From assembly GCF_913773725.1 (NCBI RefSeq), contig NZ_CAJYGK010000061.1, positions 30,904 through 94,903 of the forward strand: DNA of 64,000 bases, in the 5' to 3' direction. The notes beneath the pieces are model-generated. The model had not been told where the DNA came from and searched no databases. It was given only the letters and a program-made list of their open reading frames with translations. A program made the translations under genes and the position numbers. This document shows, one piece after another, positions 47,956 to 60,306 of this stretch; position 1 is the stretch's first letter; every line of letters starts with the position of its first letter. The stretch is from an uncultured Aquabacterium sp. (lineage in GTDB: Bacteria > Pseudomonadota > Gammaproteobacteria > Burkholderiales > Burkholderiaceae_C).

Positions 47956-47971
47956 TGGCACAGATCATGCA
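47956..47971 (+). promoter_or_regulatory. Sigma-54 promoter of glnK-amtB
   Basis: TGGCAC (47956-47961), five bases, then ATGCA (47967-47971) gives the GG-N10-GC invariant spacing of -24/-12 promoters. The expected start of transcription is near 47982, about 33 bases before glnK. Confidence 0.85.
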
Positions 47972-47978
47972 GAGATGA

Positions 47979-48353
<375 letters not shown>

Positions 48354-48449
48354 TCTCCGGGGCCTGTCCCGCTTGTTCTCCTTCCCCGGCCGCCCCCTCG
48401 GGGCTGCGGCCCGGCCAAATCCTCCATCCGAGTATCTGAGAGGCATTTC

Positions 48450-49979
48450 ATGAGAAAGCTCATTGCGTCCATCGCACTGGGGCTCGCCGCCTTCGGCCTG
48501 CTGGGCGTGTCGCACGCTCAGGACGCCGCTGCGTCCGCCCCCGTCGCCGCCGAGGCGACCGCTGCACCGGCTCCCGCTGCTGACGCCGCCCCGATGGCAG
48601 CCGAAGCCGCTTCGGCCCCTGCCGAGGCCGCCGCTGCCGAGCCCACGCCCAACAAGGGTGACACCACCTGGATGATGGTGTCCACGCTGCTGGTGATCCT
48701 GATGACCGTGCCGGGCCTGGCCCTGTTCTACGGTGGTCTGGTGCGCAGCAAGAACATGCTGTCCGTGCTGATGCAGGTGATGGTGACGTTCTCGCTGATC
48801 GTCGTGCTGTGGTTCATCTACGGCTACAGCCTGGCGTTCACCGAGGGCAACGCCTACATCGGCGGCCTGGATCGCCTGATGATGAAGGGCATCTGGGACA
48901 ACGCCGCAGGCACGTTCGCCAATGCCGCCACCTTCAGCAAGGGCGTCGTGATCCCGGAAATCGTGTTTGCCGCCTTCCAGGCCACGTTCGCCGGCATCAC
49001 CTGTGCCCTGATCGTCGGTGCCTTCGCCGAACGCATCAAGTTCTCAGCCGTGCTGCTGTTCATGGTGCTGTGGTTCACCTTCAGCTACGCCCCCATGGCC
49101 CACATGGTCTGGTTCTGGATGGGCCCGGACGCCTACACGTCGGCTGACGTGGTCGAACAGATGAACGCCAAGGCCGGCCTGATCTGGCAGCACGGCGCAC
49201 TGGACTTCGCCGGCGGCACCGTGGTGCACATCAACGCTGCTGTGGCCGGTCTGGTCGGTTCCTACATGGTCGGTAAGCGCATCGGCTACGGCAAGGAAGC
49301 CTTCACTCCGCACTCGCTGACGCTGACCATGGTCGGTGCCTCGCTGCTGTGGGTGGGCTGGTTCGGCTTCAACGCCGGCTCCGCCCTGGAAGCCAACGGC
49401 TTCGCCGCCCTGGCCTTCGTCAACACCTTCGCAGCCACCGCAGCCGCCGTGCTGGCCTGGTGCCTGGGTGAAGGCCTGCTCAAGGGCAAGGCCTCGATGC
49501 TGGGTGCCGCTTCGGGCGCCGTCGCCGGCTTGGTGGCCATCACCCCGGCTGCCGGCAACGTCGGCATCGGCGGTGCGCTGATCATCGGCCTGATCGCCGG
49601 CTTCGTCTGCCTGTGGGGCGTGACCGGTCTGAAGAAGATCCTGGGCGCCGACGATTCGCTGGACGTGTTCGGCGTGCACGGTGTGGGTGGCATCCTGGGC
49701 GCCTTGCTGACCGGCGTGTTCAACTCGCCGAACCTTGGCGGTCCGTCGATGGTGGCCGACTGGGTCACCGGCTCGATGGTCACGGCCGACGCGTACTCGA
49801 TCGCCAGCCAGGTCTGGATCCAGCTCAAGGGCGTGCTGATCACCATCGTGTGGTCGGGTGTGGTCTCGCTGGTTGCCTACAAGATCGTCGACGTGGTCAT
49901 CGGTCTGCGCGTGCCGGAAGAGGAAGAGCGCGAAGGCCTGGACATCACCTCGCATGGCGAAACCGCCTACCACAAGTGA
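48450..49979 (+). CDS. amtB: Ammonium transporter AmtB
   Basis: AmtB is a trimeric inner-membrane ammonium channel. The 509-residue precursor has a signal peptide (cut near SHAQ), an Ala/Pro-rich periplasmic stretch of about 45 residues, and eleven membrane helices. Family motifs are present: PGLALFYGGLVRSKNMLS, the conserved twin His (in APMAHMVWFW and VFGVHGVGG) and the start of the cytoplasmic tail around ADDSLDVF. PII from glnK would plug the channel. A strong terminator follows. Confidence 0.97.
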   Translation: MRKLIASIALGLAAFGLLGVSHAQDAAASAPVAAEATAAPAPAADAAPMAAEAASAPAEAAAAEPTPNKGDTTWMMVSTLLVILMTVPGLALFYGGLVRSKNMLSVLMQVMVTFSLIVVLWFIYGYSLAFTEGNAYIGGLDRLMMKGIWDNAAGTFANAATFSKGVVIPEIVFAAFQATFAGITCALIVGAFAERIKFSAVLLFMVLWFTFSYAPMAHMVWFWMGPDAYTSADVVEQMNAKAGLIWQHGALDFAGGTVVHINAAVAGLVGSYMVGKRIGYGKEAFTPHSLTLTMVGASLLWVGWFGFNAGSALEANGFAALAFVNTFAATAAAVLAWCLGEGLLKGKASMLGAASGAVAGLVAITPAAGNVGIGGALIIGLIAGFVCLWGVTGLKKILGADDSLDVFGVHGVGGILGALLTGVFNSPNLGGPSMVADWVTGSMVTADAYSIASQVWIQLKGVLITIVWSGVVSLVAYKIVDVVIGLRVPEEEEREGLDITSHGETAYHK

Positions 49980-50017
49980 TCCGTCGGGGCTGCGGCCCCA
50001 CGGCGCAATCCTCTGAC

Positions 50018-50048
50018 AAGGGGCTGCCTTCGGGCAGCCCCTTTTTTT
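50018..50048 (+). terminator. Terminator of glnK-amtB
   Basis: AGGGGCTGCC (50019-50028) and GGCAGCCCCT (50033-50042) pair around a stable TTCG tetraloop, followed by a run of T. Confidence 0.95.
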
Positions 50049-50120
50049 CTTCCGATGCGCCCCCACATGCGGATGTTCCTAGAATGACCCGGTGTCCACC
50101 GACCGCCGCCTGCTCCCACC

Positions 50121-51416
50121 ATGGTTCCGCACCTGATCACCGCCCTGACCGGCCCCATCAACGAACTCGAGCAACGCATGCTGGAGTCCATGCCGGCCAT
50201 CGAGCGCTGGTTCCGTCTGGAATGGATGGAGCACACGCCGCCCTTCTACACCTCGGTGGACCTGCGCAACGCCGGCTTCAAGCTGGCCCCGGTCGACACC
50301 AACCTGTACCCGGGCGGTTTCAACAATCTCACGCCGGAAATGCTCCCGCTGGCGGTGCAGGCGGCCATGGCGGCCATCGAGAAGATCTGCCCCGAAGCCA
50401 AGAACCTGCTGCTGATCCCCGAGAAGCACACGCGCAACACCTTCTATCTGGCCAATGTGGCGCGCCTGATGCAGATCTTCGGCGCAGCCGGCCTGAACGT
50501 CCGCCTGGGCACCCTGGATGAAAGCGTCACCGAGCCGACTGAACTGAGCCTCCCGGATGGCAGCACGCTGACGCTCGAGCCCCTGGTGCGCACCAAGCGC
50601 CGACTGGGTCTCAAGCACTTCGACCCGTGCACCATTCTGGTGAACAACGATCTGTCGGCCGGCATCCCGCCCGTGCTGGAGAACCTGCACGAGCAGTACC
50701 TGCTGCCGCCGCTGCATGCCGGCTGGGCCGTGCGCCGCAAGAGCCAGCATTTCGAGGCCTACGAGGAAGTGGCCAAGAAGTTTGCCAAGCTGCTGGGCAT
50801 GGACCCGTGGCTCATCAACCCCATGTACGCCGTGTGCGAAGGCGTGGACTTCCAGTCCGGCGAAGGGTTGGATGCCCTGCAGACGCAGGTGGAAGGCATG
50901 CTGAACAAGGTGCGCCGCAAGTACAAGGAATACGGGATCAACGAGAAGCCCTTCGTCATCGTCAAGGCCGACAACGGCACCTATGGCATGGGGATCATGA
51001 CCGTGCGGGACGCCAAGGACATGGCCGACCTCAACCGTCGCACGCGCAACAAGATGTCGGTGGTCAAGGACGGCCAGGAAGTCAGCCGGGTCATCATCCA
51101 AGAAGGCGTGCCGACCTACGAACGCATCAACGATGCCGTGGCCGAGCCGGTGGTCTACATGATCGACCGGTATGTGGTGGGCGGTTTCTACCGCGTCCAC
51201 GCCGAACGCGGCGTGGACGAAAACCTCAATGCGCCGGGTTCCAGCTTCGTGCCGCTGGCTTTTGCCGAGCCGGCCCACCTTCCCCGCCCAGGGGCCAAAC
51301 CGGGTGCCAGCGCCCCCAATCGGTTCTACATGTACGGGGTGATCGCGCGGTTGGCCATGCTGGCGGCCAGCTACGAGCTGGAAGCCACTGATCCGAACGC
51401 AGAAATCTACGCCTGA
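50121..51416 (+). CDS. gshA: Glutamate-cysteine ligase (proteobacterial short type)
   Basis: GshA catalyses the first, rate-limiting step of glutathione synthesis. The 431-residue protein belongs to the gshA type first seen in Acidithiobacillus, unlike the E. coli enzyme: recognisable pieces are [39 protein letters not shown] and [15 protein letters not shown]. It heads a row gshA-kup-benE-gshB. The gap to kup is 79 bases. Confidence 0.94.
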   Translation: MVPHLITALTGPINELEQRMLESMPAIERWFRLEWMEHTPPFYTSVDLRNAGFKLAPVDTNLYPGGFNNLTPEMLPLAVQAAMAAIEKICPEAKNLLLIPEKHTRNTFYLANVARLMQIFGAAGLNVRLGTLDESVTEPTELSLPDGSTLTLEPLVRTKRRLGLKHFDPCTILVNNDLSAGIPPVLENLHEQYLLPPLHAGWAVRRKSQHFEAYEEVAKKFAKLLGMDPWLINPMYAVCEGVDFQSGEGLDALQTQVEGMLNKVRRKYKEYGINEKPFVIVKADNGTYGMGIMTVRDAKDMADLNRRTRNKMSVVKDGQEVSRVIIQEGVPTYERINDAVAEPVVYMIDRYVVGGFYRVHAERGVDENLNAPGSSFVPLAFAEPAHLPRPGAKPGASAPNRFYMYGVIARLAMLAASYELEATDPNAEIYA

Positions 51417-51495
51417 ACGAGGGCCGCACGGAACTGTTCGCGACGAGGCCGAACAAAGGCAAAATGGTCGGCTGTCGAAACGCGAACCTCCTCAC

Positions 51496-53382
51496 GTGCA
51501 ACACAGCTCCAGCGCCGCCCTCGGCGGCAAACAGCTCGCCGCCCTCACCCTCGGTGCCATCGGCATCGTTTATGGCGACATCGGCACCAGCCCGCTGTAC
51601 GCCCTCAAAGAGGTCTTCGCACACGGCCACGTCCCGCTGAGCCCCGAGAACATCTACGGCATCCTGTCGATGATGTTCTGGACGCTGACGGTCATCGTCT
51701 CGCTCAAGTACGTCACGCTGATCCTGCGGGCCGACAACAACGGCGAAGGCGGCCTGATCGCCATGCTCGCGCTGGCCTCCACCGCAGTCGCGCACCGGCC
51801 GGCATTGCGCAACAAGCTCCTGGCCATCGGCATCTTCGGCACGGCCATCTTCTTCGGTGACGGCGTGATCACCCCGGCCATCTCGGTGCTGTCTGCCGTC
51901 GAGGGGATGGAGGTGGCAGCGCCCGCGCTCGAGCGCTTCGTGGTGCCAGTGACACTGGTGGTTCTGACCGGGCTGTTCATGGTGCAGAAGCACGGCACGG
52001 GCGGCATCGGCAAGTTCTTCGGGCCGGTCACGGCGCTGTGGTTCATCGTGCTGGCTGTGCTGGGGATCGGGCACATCGTGCGCAACCCCGCGGTGCTGGT
52101 CGCGCTCAGCCCGCACCACGCACTGATGTTCATCATCAACCAGCCGGGCATGGCCTTCATCGCGCTCGGCTCGGTGATCCTGTGTGCCACAGGGGCCGAG
52201 GCGCTGTATGCCGACATGGGGCATTTCGGCAAGAAGCCCATCCGCCTGGCCTGGTTCAGCCTGGTGATGCCGGCCCTGGTGCTCAACTACTTCGGCCAAG
52301 GGGCCATGCTGCTCGCCCACCCCGAGAACGTGGGCAATCCCTTCTACGAGATGGCGCCCCAATGGGCCCTGTACCCGCTGGTCGCGCTGGCGACGTGCGC
52401 CACGGTGATCGCGTCGCAGGCGCTGATCTCGGCCGCCTTCTCGGTCACCAAGCAGGTGATCCAGCTGGGCTACCTGCCGCGTCTGCGCATCCTGCACACC
52501 TCCGTCAACGAGACCGGGCAGATCTACATCCCCTTCGTCAACTGGACGCTGTACGGATGCATCGTGCTGGCCGTGATCTTCTTCGGCTCCAGCAGCAAGC
52601 TCGCCTCGGCCTACGGCATCACCGTCACCATCGACATGCTTATCACGACGGTCATGACCTTCTTCGTGATCCGCTTTGCGTGGAAGCTGCCCATCGCCCT
52701 GTGCATCGGAGCGACCGGCGTGTTCTTCGTGATCGACCTGATGTTCTTCAGCGCCAACGTGATCAAGGTGGTCGACGGCGGCTGGTTCCCGCTGCTGATC
52801 GGCATCGTCATGTTCAGCCTGATGATGACGTGGCGCGATGGACGCCACCTGCTGAGCGAGCGCCTGCGCTCGGATTCGATCGACCTCAAGCCCTTCCTGG
52901 AAGCGGTGTTCTCCAGCCCGCCCCAGCGCGTGGAAGGCACGGCCGTGTTCCTGAACGCGGATGCGGGCACCACACCGAACGCCCTGCTGCACAACCTCAA
53001 GCACAACAAGGTGCTGCACAAGCAGAATCTTTTCGTGACGGTGAAATCGCACGAGGTGCCGTGGATCGGCTTCAACAAGCGCGTCGAGGTCGAATCGCTG
53101 GGCAACAGCTGCTGGCAGATCATGCTGCACTTCGGTTTCAAGAACGAGCCCGACGTGCCGGACGCGCTCAAGCTCGTGCGCCAGCACGGCATCCACATCG
53201 ACGACATGGAGACCAGCTACTTCCTGTCGCGCGACATCGTGATCCCCACCATCGGCGGCGGCATGGCGCCATGGCGTGAGAAGTTGTTTGCCAGCATGCA
53301 CCGCAACGCATCGGGTGCAGCGGACTTCCTGAGCCTGCCGGCCAACCGCGTGGTGGAGCTGGGCTCCAAGGTCGAGCTCTGA
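51496..53382 (+). CDS. kup: Potassium uptake protein Kup
   Basis: Kup is a K+/H+ symporter of the KUP/HAK/KT family. The 628-residue protein begins with the signature [20 protein letters not shown] and has about twelve membrane helices and a C-terminal cytoplasmic domain. GTG at 51496 is the start; no good Shine-Dalgarno is seen. Only two bases separate its stop from benE, so they form an operon. Its position between gshA and gshB is unusual. Confidence 0.95.
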   Translation: MQHSSSAALGGKQLAALTLGAIGIVYGDIGTSPLYALKEVFAHGHVPLSPENIYGILSMMFWTLTVIVSLKYVTLILRADNNGEGGLIAMLALASTAVAHRPALRNKLLAIGIFGTAIFFGDGVITPAISVLSAVEGMEVAAPALERFVVPVTLVVLTGLFMVQKHGTGGIGKFFGPVTALWFIVLAVLGIGHIVRNPAVLVALSPHHALMFIINQPGMAFIALGSVILCATGAEALYADMGHFGKKPIRLAWFSLVMPALVLNYFGQGAMLLAHPENVGNPFYEMAPQWALYPLVALATCATVIASQALISAAFSVTKQVIQLGYLPRLRILHTSVNETGQIYIPFVNWTLYGCIVLAVIFFGSSSKLASAYGITVTIDMLITTVMTFFVIRFAWKLPIALCIGATGVFFVIDLMFFSANVIKVVDGGWFPLLIGIVMFSLMMTWRDGRHLLSERLRSDSIDLKPFLEAVFSSPPQRVEGTAVFLNADAGTTPNALLHNLKHNKVLHKQNLFVTVKSHEVPWIGFNKRVEVESLGNSCWQIMLHFGFKNEPDVPDALKLVRQHGIHIDDMETSYFLSRDIVIPTIGGGMAPWREKLFASMHRNASGAADFLSLPANRVVELGSKVEL

Positions 53383-53384
53383 GC

Positions 53385-54587
53385 GTGTTGCCCTCGCTCT
53401 CGCGCATGGCGCGCGACACCGCGCTGTCCTCCGTCTCGGCGGGCTTCGTGGCCACGCTGGTGGCCTTCACCAGCACGATTGCGCTGGTGTTCCACGCCGC
53501 CCGCATGCTGGGGGCGACACCGGAGCAGCTGAGCTCATGGGTGCTGGCGCTCGGCATGGGCATGGGCGTGGGCAGCATCGGGCTGTCGCTGTGGTTGCGG
53601 GCGCCCGTGCTGGTGACCTGGTCCACACCCGGTGCAGCCGTGATCGCCACCGCCGCCACGGGTGTGAGCCTGGCCGAGGCCACGGGCGCCTTTCTGGTGT
53701 GCGGGCTGCTGATGTGGCTGTGCGGCGTGACGCGGCTGTTCGAGCGCATCATGGACCGCATCCCGGTGGCCCTGGCCTCGGCGCTGCTGGCGGGCATCCT
53801 GGCGCGCTTTGCGCTGCAGTCGTTTTCCGCCGCGTCGACCCAGCCGCTGCTGGTCATCACCATGCTGCTAGCCTACCTGCTGGGCAAGCGCTGGATCCCA
53901 CGCTATGCCGTGCTGGGCGTGCTCGGGATGGGCATGGTGGTCACCGGTCTGCGCGGCCAGCTCGACACCTCCCAACTCAGCCTGGCGCTGGCCACCCCGG
54001 AGTTCGTGATGCCGGCGTTCTCGTGGCATGCGGTCATCGGCATGGGCTTGCCGCTGTTCATCGTCACCATGGCCTCGCAGGCCGTGCCTGGCATCTCGGC
54101 CATCCGCGTGGCCGGTTACCCGGCACCGGTGTCGTCGCTGATGAGCTGGTCCGGCATCCTGACGCTGGTGTTCGCGCCCTTCGGTGGCTACACCTTCAAC
54201 CTGGCGGCCATCACGGCGGCCATCGTGCTGAGCCCACACGCCCATCCTGAAGCGGACCGCCGCTACATGGCGGCCGTGTACGCGGGCGTGTTCTACATCC
54301 TGATGGCGCTGCTGGGCGGCGCAGTGGCCGGGCTGCTGGCCGCCTTTCCCGAGGCCATGGTCATCTCGGTGGCCGGCCTGGCGCTGCTGGGCACGATCGC
54401 CAACGGGCTGGCGGCCTCGCTGCACGACGTGCGCTACCGCGAAGCGGCCATCATCACCTTCCTCGTAACGCTGTCCGGCGTGACGCTGCTGGGGATCGGC
54501 TCGGCCTTCTGGGGCCTGGTCGCCGGCGCGCTGACGCTGTTCGTGGAACACTTCCGCCATCGCACCGAACAGGCTGACTCCCCATGA
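53385..54587 (+). CDS. benE: BenE-family benzoate/H+ symporter-like transporter
   Basis: This 400-residue membrane protein has about twelve helices and matches the BenE family (E. coli YdcO type): LRAPVLVTWSTPGAAVIATA, FGGYTFNLAAITAAIVLSP and YPAPVSSLMSWSGILTL. No benzoate catabolic genes are nearby, so the substrate is open. The GTG at 53385 is two bases after kup; an ATG at 53406 is an alternative. It overlaps gshB by four bases (ATGA), so it is translationally coupled to glutathione synthetase. Confidence 0.9.
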   Translation: MLPSLSRMARDTALSSVSAGFVATLVAFTSTIALVFHAARMLGATPEQLSSWVLALGMGMGVGSIGLSLWLRAPVLVTWSTPGAAVIATAATGVSLAEATGAFLVCGLLMWLCGVTRLFERIMDRIPVALASALLAGILARFALQSFSAASTQPLLVITMLLAYLLGKRWIPRYAVLGVLGMGMVVTGLRGQLDTSQLSLALATPEFVMPAFSWHAVIGMGLPLFIVTMASQAVPGISAIRVAGYPAPVSSLMSWSGILTLVFAPFGGYTFNLAAITAAIVLSPHAHPEADRRYMAAVYAGVFYILMALLGGAVAGLLAAFPEAMVISVAGLALLGTIANGLAASLHDVRYREAAIITFLVTLSGVTLLGIGSAFWGLVAGALTLFVEHFRHRTEQADSP

Positions 54588-55534
54588 AGCTGCTTTTCGT
54601 CGTCGATCCGCTCGACACCTTCAAGACCTACAAGGACAGCACCTTCGCGATGATGCGCGAGGCGGCCGCACGCGGTCACGAGCTGTGGGCCTGCGAGCCG
54701 CACCAGATCGTCTGGCAGCGCGACGGCCGCGTGCAGACCGAGGCGGCCCGCATCACGCTGACCGGCGACGCCGACGACTGGTACACCGTGCAGGAACTGG
54801 CGGTGATGGCACTGGCCGATGCCGATGCCGTGCTGATGCGCAAGGACCCGCCCTTCGACGCCGAGTACCTGCACGCCACGCACCTGCTGAGCCAGGCCGA
54901 GCGCGAGGGCGCCCGTGTGTTCAACAGCCCACAGGCCCTGCGCGAACACCCGGAAAAGCTGGCCATCATGGCCTACCCGCAGTTCATCGCGCCCACGCTG
55001 GTCACGCGTGACATCGAGACCGTGCGCGCCTTCCATGCGCAGCACCGCGACGTGATCCTCAAGCCGCTCGATGGCATGGGCGGCATGGGCATCTTCCGCG
55101 TGAAGGACGATGGCCTGAACCTGGGCAGCGTGGCCGAGACGCTGACGCGCAACGGCACCCAGACCATCATGGTGCAGAAGTTCCTGCCGGCCATCAGCGA
55201 GGGCGACAAGCGGGTGCTGGTCATCGATGGCGAGCCGGTGCCTTATGCGCTGGCCCGCATTCCGCAAGGCGGCGAGGTGCGCGGCAACCTGGCTGCCGGA
55301 GGCAAGGGCGTGGCTCAACCCCTGAGCGAGGCCGACCTGGCCATCGCGCGCCATCTGGGCCCGATCCTGGCGGCACGGGGCCTGTTGCTGGTCGGGCTGG
55401 ACATCATCGGGGACCGCCTCACCGAGATCAACGTCACCAGCCCCACCTGCTTCCAGGAGATCACGCAGCAGACGGGATGGGATGTGGCCGCGCGCTTCAT
55501 CGACGCGCTGGAGGCGCGCCTCGCATCCGCCTGA
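54584..55534 (+). CDS. gshB: Glutathione synthetase
   Basis: GshB adds glycine to gamma-glutamylcysteine. The 316-residue ATP-grasp enzyme has MKLLFVVDPLDTFKTYKDST, RKDPPFDAEYLHATHLL, LKPLDGMGGMGIFRVKDD and the C-terminal GLDIIGDRLTEINVTSPT. It ends the row gshA-kup-benE-gshB and converges on the LuxR-type regulator gene, 17 bases away. Confidence 0.97.
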   Translation: MKLLFVVDPLDTFKTYKDSTFAMMREAAARGHELWACEPHQIVWQRDGRVQTEAARITLTGDADDWYTVQELAVMALADADAVLMRKDPPFDAEYLHATHLLSQAEREGARVFNSPQALREHPEKLAIMAYPQFIAPTLVTRDIETVRAFHAQHRDVILKPLDGMGGMGIFRVKDDGLNLGSVAETLTRNGTQTIMVQKFLPAISEGDKRVLVIDGEPVPYALARIPQGGEVRGNLAAGGKGVAQPLSEADLAIARHLGPILAARGLLLVGLDIIGDRLTEINVTSPTCFQEITQQTGWDVAARFIDALEARLASA

Positions 55535-55551
55535 TCGCCGCCGCCGGTGGG

Positions 55552-56304
55552 TCAGCCCTTGGGCCGCATGCCGAGCACGTCGAGCAGGCCCAGGCGGCTG
55601 GCCTCGTACACCGCTTCGCTGCGTGAATGCACGGCCAGCTTGGCGTACAGCTTCTTGATGTAGGTCTGCACCGAGTGCACGGTGATGCCCTGCTCGCGCG
55701 CGATCTCGGCATACGAATAGCCGCGGGCGATGAACTCGAGCACCTCCTGCTCGCGGCGGCTGAGGCTCACGGGCAGGCGGGCCGGGTCGGTGTCGGCCTG
55801 CTCGGCGAATGGGGTCATGACCGCCAGCGCGGTCTGCTCCGTCGGGGCCAGCACACGCCCCAGGTCGGGCAGAGGCCGCAGCCGCTTGAGCAGATGCCGC
55901 GCAATCATCGGCGAAATCGGCGAGGCGCCCTGCTTGACGGCCAGCAGGGTGTCGGCGATGTCGGCCGCGTCATCGTCCTTGTGGACGTAGCCGACGGCGC
56001 CCGCTTCAATGCTGGCGACCACGTTGTCCTCGTCACCGAACATCGAGACCACCAGCATGTCGCAGGCCGGCCAGCGCTGGTGCACCTGGCGCATCAGGGT
56101 CAGGCCGCTGCCATCGGGCAGGCCGAGGTCGACCAGCAACAGGTCGGCCCCTTGCTGTTCGAACCAGGCGGAGGCAGGTGCGAGCGTGCCGAACGACGCA
56201 CCGAGTCGCAACCCGGGATGGGCCTCGATGGACTGTTCCAGAAAGTGCCGGGTCTGCTGGTTGTCTTCCACCAGCACCACGGTCCAGGGGCGCGCGCTGT
56301 TCAT
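55552..56304 (-). CDS. NarL/LuxR-type response regulator
   Basis: This 250-residue protein has a receiver domain (1-125; acceptor Asp59 in LLLVDLGLPDGSG, Lys in VGYVHKDDD) and a C-terminal LuxR-type HTH (about 178-240: LSRREQEVLEFIARGYSYAE, then VHSVQTYIKKLYAKL). It would bind DNA after phosphorylation by the kinase whose gene overlaps it by four bases. An internal stretch between the domains (about 130-175) is longer than usual. Targets unknown. Confidence 0.93.
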   Translation of the reverse strand: MNSARPWTVVLVEDNQQTRHFLEQSIEAHPGLRLGASFGTLAPASAWFEQQGADLLLVDLGLPDGSGLTLMRQVHQRWPACDMLVVSMFGDEDNVVASIEAGAVGYVHKDDDAADIADTLLAVKQGASPISPMIARHLLKRLRPLPDLGRVLAPTEQTALAVMTPFAEQADTDPARLPVSLSRREQEVLEFIARGYSYAEIAREQGITVHSVQTYIKKLYAKLAVHSRSEAVYEASRLGLLDVLGMRPKG

Positions 56305-58196
56305 GGTGCCGAGGATAAACCCGTCAGCGGCAACACCAGCCGAACCGCCAGCCCGCCCGTGCGCGGGGTGTCGAAGTGCAGTGCCACCCCGACCTGGCTG
56401 GCCCGCGCCAGCATGCCGACCACGCCCTGCCCTCGCGGCGCTGCACCCGGATCCCAGCCCACGCCGTTGTCGGCCAGAACGACCTCGATGGCCTCGCCCG
56501 CGACCCGGGCGGACAGGTGGAGCTGTGTGGCGTGCGCATGCTGCAGCACGTTGGACAGGGCCTCGTACAGGATGTACTGCAACTGTCGCAGCACCGGGGG
56601 ACTGCCCGCCGGCCACAGCGGCAAGGGCGCGACATCCCAATGCAGGGTGATGCCGGCGGCCTCCAGTCGCGGAGCCAAGCGGTAACGCCAGCTTGCCAGC
56701 AGCCCGGCCACATCGCCGGCCGGCAGGGACATGGCGTCGATCGTCAGCTTGAGCTGTGCGAGCGAGTCGCGCAGGGTCTGCGTCACCAGGTGGATGTCCG
56801 GAGGCTGGGTGCCCGGCGCCTGCAGCTGGCGCAGCGCGGAGGTAAGGTGGGCCCCCACGCCATCGTGCATGTCCTTCAGAATGCGGGCGCGCTCAGCGCT
56901 GGCCGCCTGGGCCGTCTCCAGCGCCGACAGGCGAGCAAAGCTCTCGCGCAGCGCGGCCTCGCGCTCGGCCACCCGTGTGGCCAGCGTGCGATTGAGGTCA
57001 TGCAGCGCCACCCGCGCACGGGCCTGATCGCCAGCCAGGATCACGAAGCTGCAGAAGATCAGCACCGGCCCGAACACACCGATCAGGTAGACCGAGTCGA
57101 ACGGCAAACGCCCGTTGACGACCAGCAGGTCGTGAAACGCCGAAGGCACGAGCACCGCACACCCCAGCACCAGCCACCAGCCGTCCGGCCGGCGCGCGCG
57201 CACCACATGCCGAATGGCCAGCGCCATGCCGATCAAGGCGATGCCGTAGATGCCGATGTAGACCTCGGCCGTGCGATCGAAATCGGCCAGCGTGGCATGG
57301 TAGATCGGCACCAGCGCCATCAGCACGCCGAAGACCCGGGCCACCTGCCGCGCCGGGCATTCCGCAAAGCGAAAGAAGAAGGCGCACAGCGCCAGCTGGT
57401 ACCACTGCGTGAGCGTGCTGCGCAGCCCTTCCCAGAAGGCGGCCGCGGTCATCGGCTCGGGGCGAATCATCAGCAGGGTGGCAACACCCCACAGCAATGC
57501 CGCCAGGCCCATGTAACCGATGGCCCCCAGGCTGCGGTCGCGCCACCAGGCCAGCACCATCACCAGGCCGCAGGTGATCAGGGCCGTGTGGATGAAGTTC
57601 ATGAGGTCGACCTGAACCCAGCGGCGCAGCCGGTAGGGCTCCGAGACCTGTTCCAGCGGCCCGATGGAGATGGGCGCTAGCCCTTCACGCGCGGCATGCC
57701 CGCTGGCCACCCGCACGTCGATCACGTTGAAGCCGTCGCGCCACAGCGTGGACGGCACGGTAAACAGCAGCGGTACGTACCAGTTGCGGGTCACGGGCTC
57801 GGTCATGGAGCCGGAGAATGGCAGCGCCACGCCGTTGATCCAGACCTGGCCATTCATGGACACGCGGGGCAGGTAGACGGCCCAGGTCGACTGGGGCGCA
57901 CCGTCCAGTGACACCCGGAATCGATACCACATCGATCCCACGTGACCGGGATGCGTGTCCTGCCAGCGATGGGGCAACTGGGTGTGCAGCCATGGCGCGT
58001 CCTGGCTGGGGGGCTGCTCGCCATGGACACCGGCCACCAGCACGCAGGCCTGGTCCAGCGTATGCAGCACCTCGCCCCGCAGGGGCACGACGTGCACGCC
58101 GAGAGCGTCGGTCGCTGCGCGGGCCGGCACCACGCAGCACACCCACACCACCGCGAGCAGCAGGCCCGCCATCGCCACGAGCCGTCCCACCTTCAT
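56301..58196 (-). CDS. 7TM-type sensor histidine kinase (HisKA_3)
   Basis: This 631-residue membrane kinase has a signal peptide (cut after PARA, residue 27), a periplasmic jelly-roll-like sensor domain (about 60-180: HVGSMWYRFRV; YLPRVSMNGQVWINGVALPF), about seven membrane helices (about 195-390), a coiled coil, a HisKA_3 domain with phospho-His444 (KDMHDGVGAHL) and a HATPase domain (EALSNVLQHAHA; ADNGVGWDP). This layout is the 7TMR-DISM type. The signal is unknown but the fold is often carbohydrate- or small-ligand binding. The start at 58196 is chosen at the signal peptide. It forms a pair with the downstream LuxR-type regulator. Confidence 0.9.
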   Translation of the reverse strand: MKVGRLVAMAGLLLAVVWVCCVVPARAATDALGVHVVPLRGEVLHTLDQACVLVAGVHGEQPPSQDAPWLHTQLPHRWQDTHPGHVGSMWYRFRVSLDGAPQSTWAVYLPRVSMNGQVWINGVALPFSGSMTEPVTRNWYVPLLFTVPSTLWRDGFNVIDVRVASGHAAREGLAPISIGPLEQVSEPYRLRRWVQVDLMNFIHTALITCGLVMVLAWWRDRSLGAIGYMGLAALLWGVATLLMIRPEPMTAAAFWEGLRSTLTQWYQLALCAFFFRFAECPARQVARVFGVLMALVPIYHATLADFDRTAEVYIGIYGIALIGMALAIRHVVRARRPDGWWLVLGCAVLVPSAFHDLLVVNGRLPFDSVYLIGVFGPVLIFCSFVILAGDQARARVALHDLNRTLATRVAEREAALRESFARLSALETAQAASAERARILKDMHDGVGAHLTSALRQLQAPGTQPPDIHLVTQTLRDSLAQLKLTIDAMSLPAGDVAGLLASWRYRLAPRLEAAGITLHWDVAPLPLWPAGSPPVLRQLQYILYEALSNVLQHAHATQLHLSARVAGEAIEVVLADNGVGWDPGAAPRGQGVVGMLARASQVGVALHFDTPRTGGLAVRLVLPLTGLSSAP

Positions 58197-58338
58197 GCCC
58201 GCACCAATGCGGAAAGGGACCGTGCCCCGCGCCATCAAGCCAACCATCCCGTCATTGTCTCGCGGGGTGCCCCGACCGTCTGCCCCCCGCTTGGGGCGAC
58301 AATGCGGGGTTTCCGCATCCGCATCCTGCTGCCCCACC

Positions 58339-60276
<1,938 letters not shown>

Positions 60277-60306
60277 GTCGGGCGCGTCAGCGGGGCAGGC
60301 GGAACG

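Noticed and set aside
57955..58338. Upstream extension of the ABC-F frame
   Set aside because: It lies over the divergent kinase gene and has no similarity to ABC-F proteins, whose N-terminus begins at 58339.
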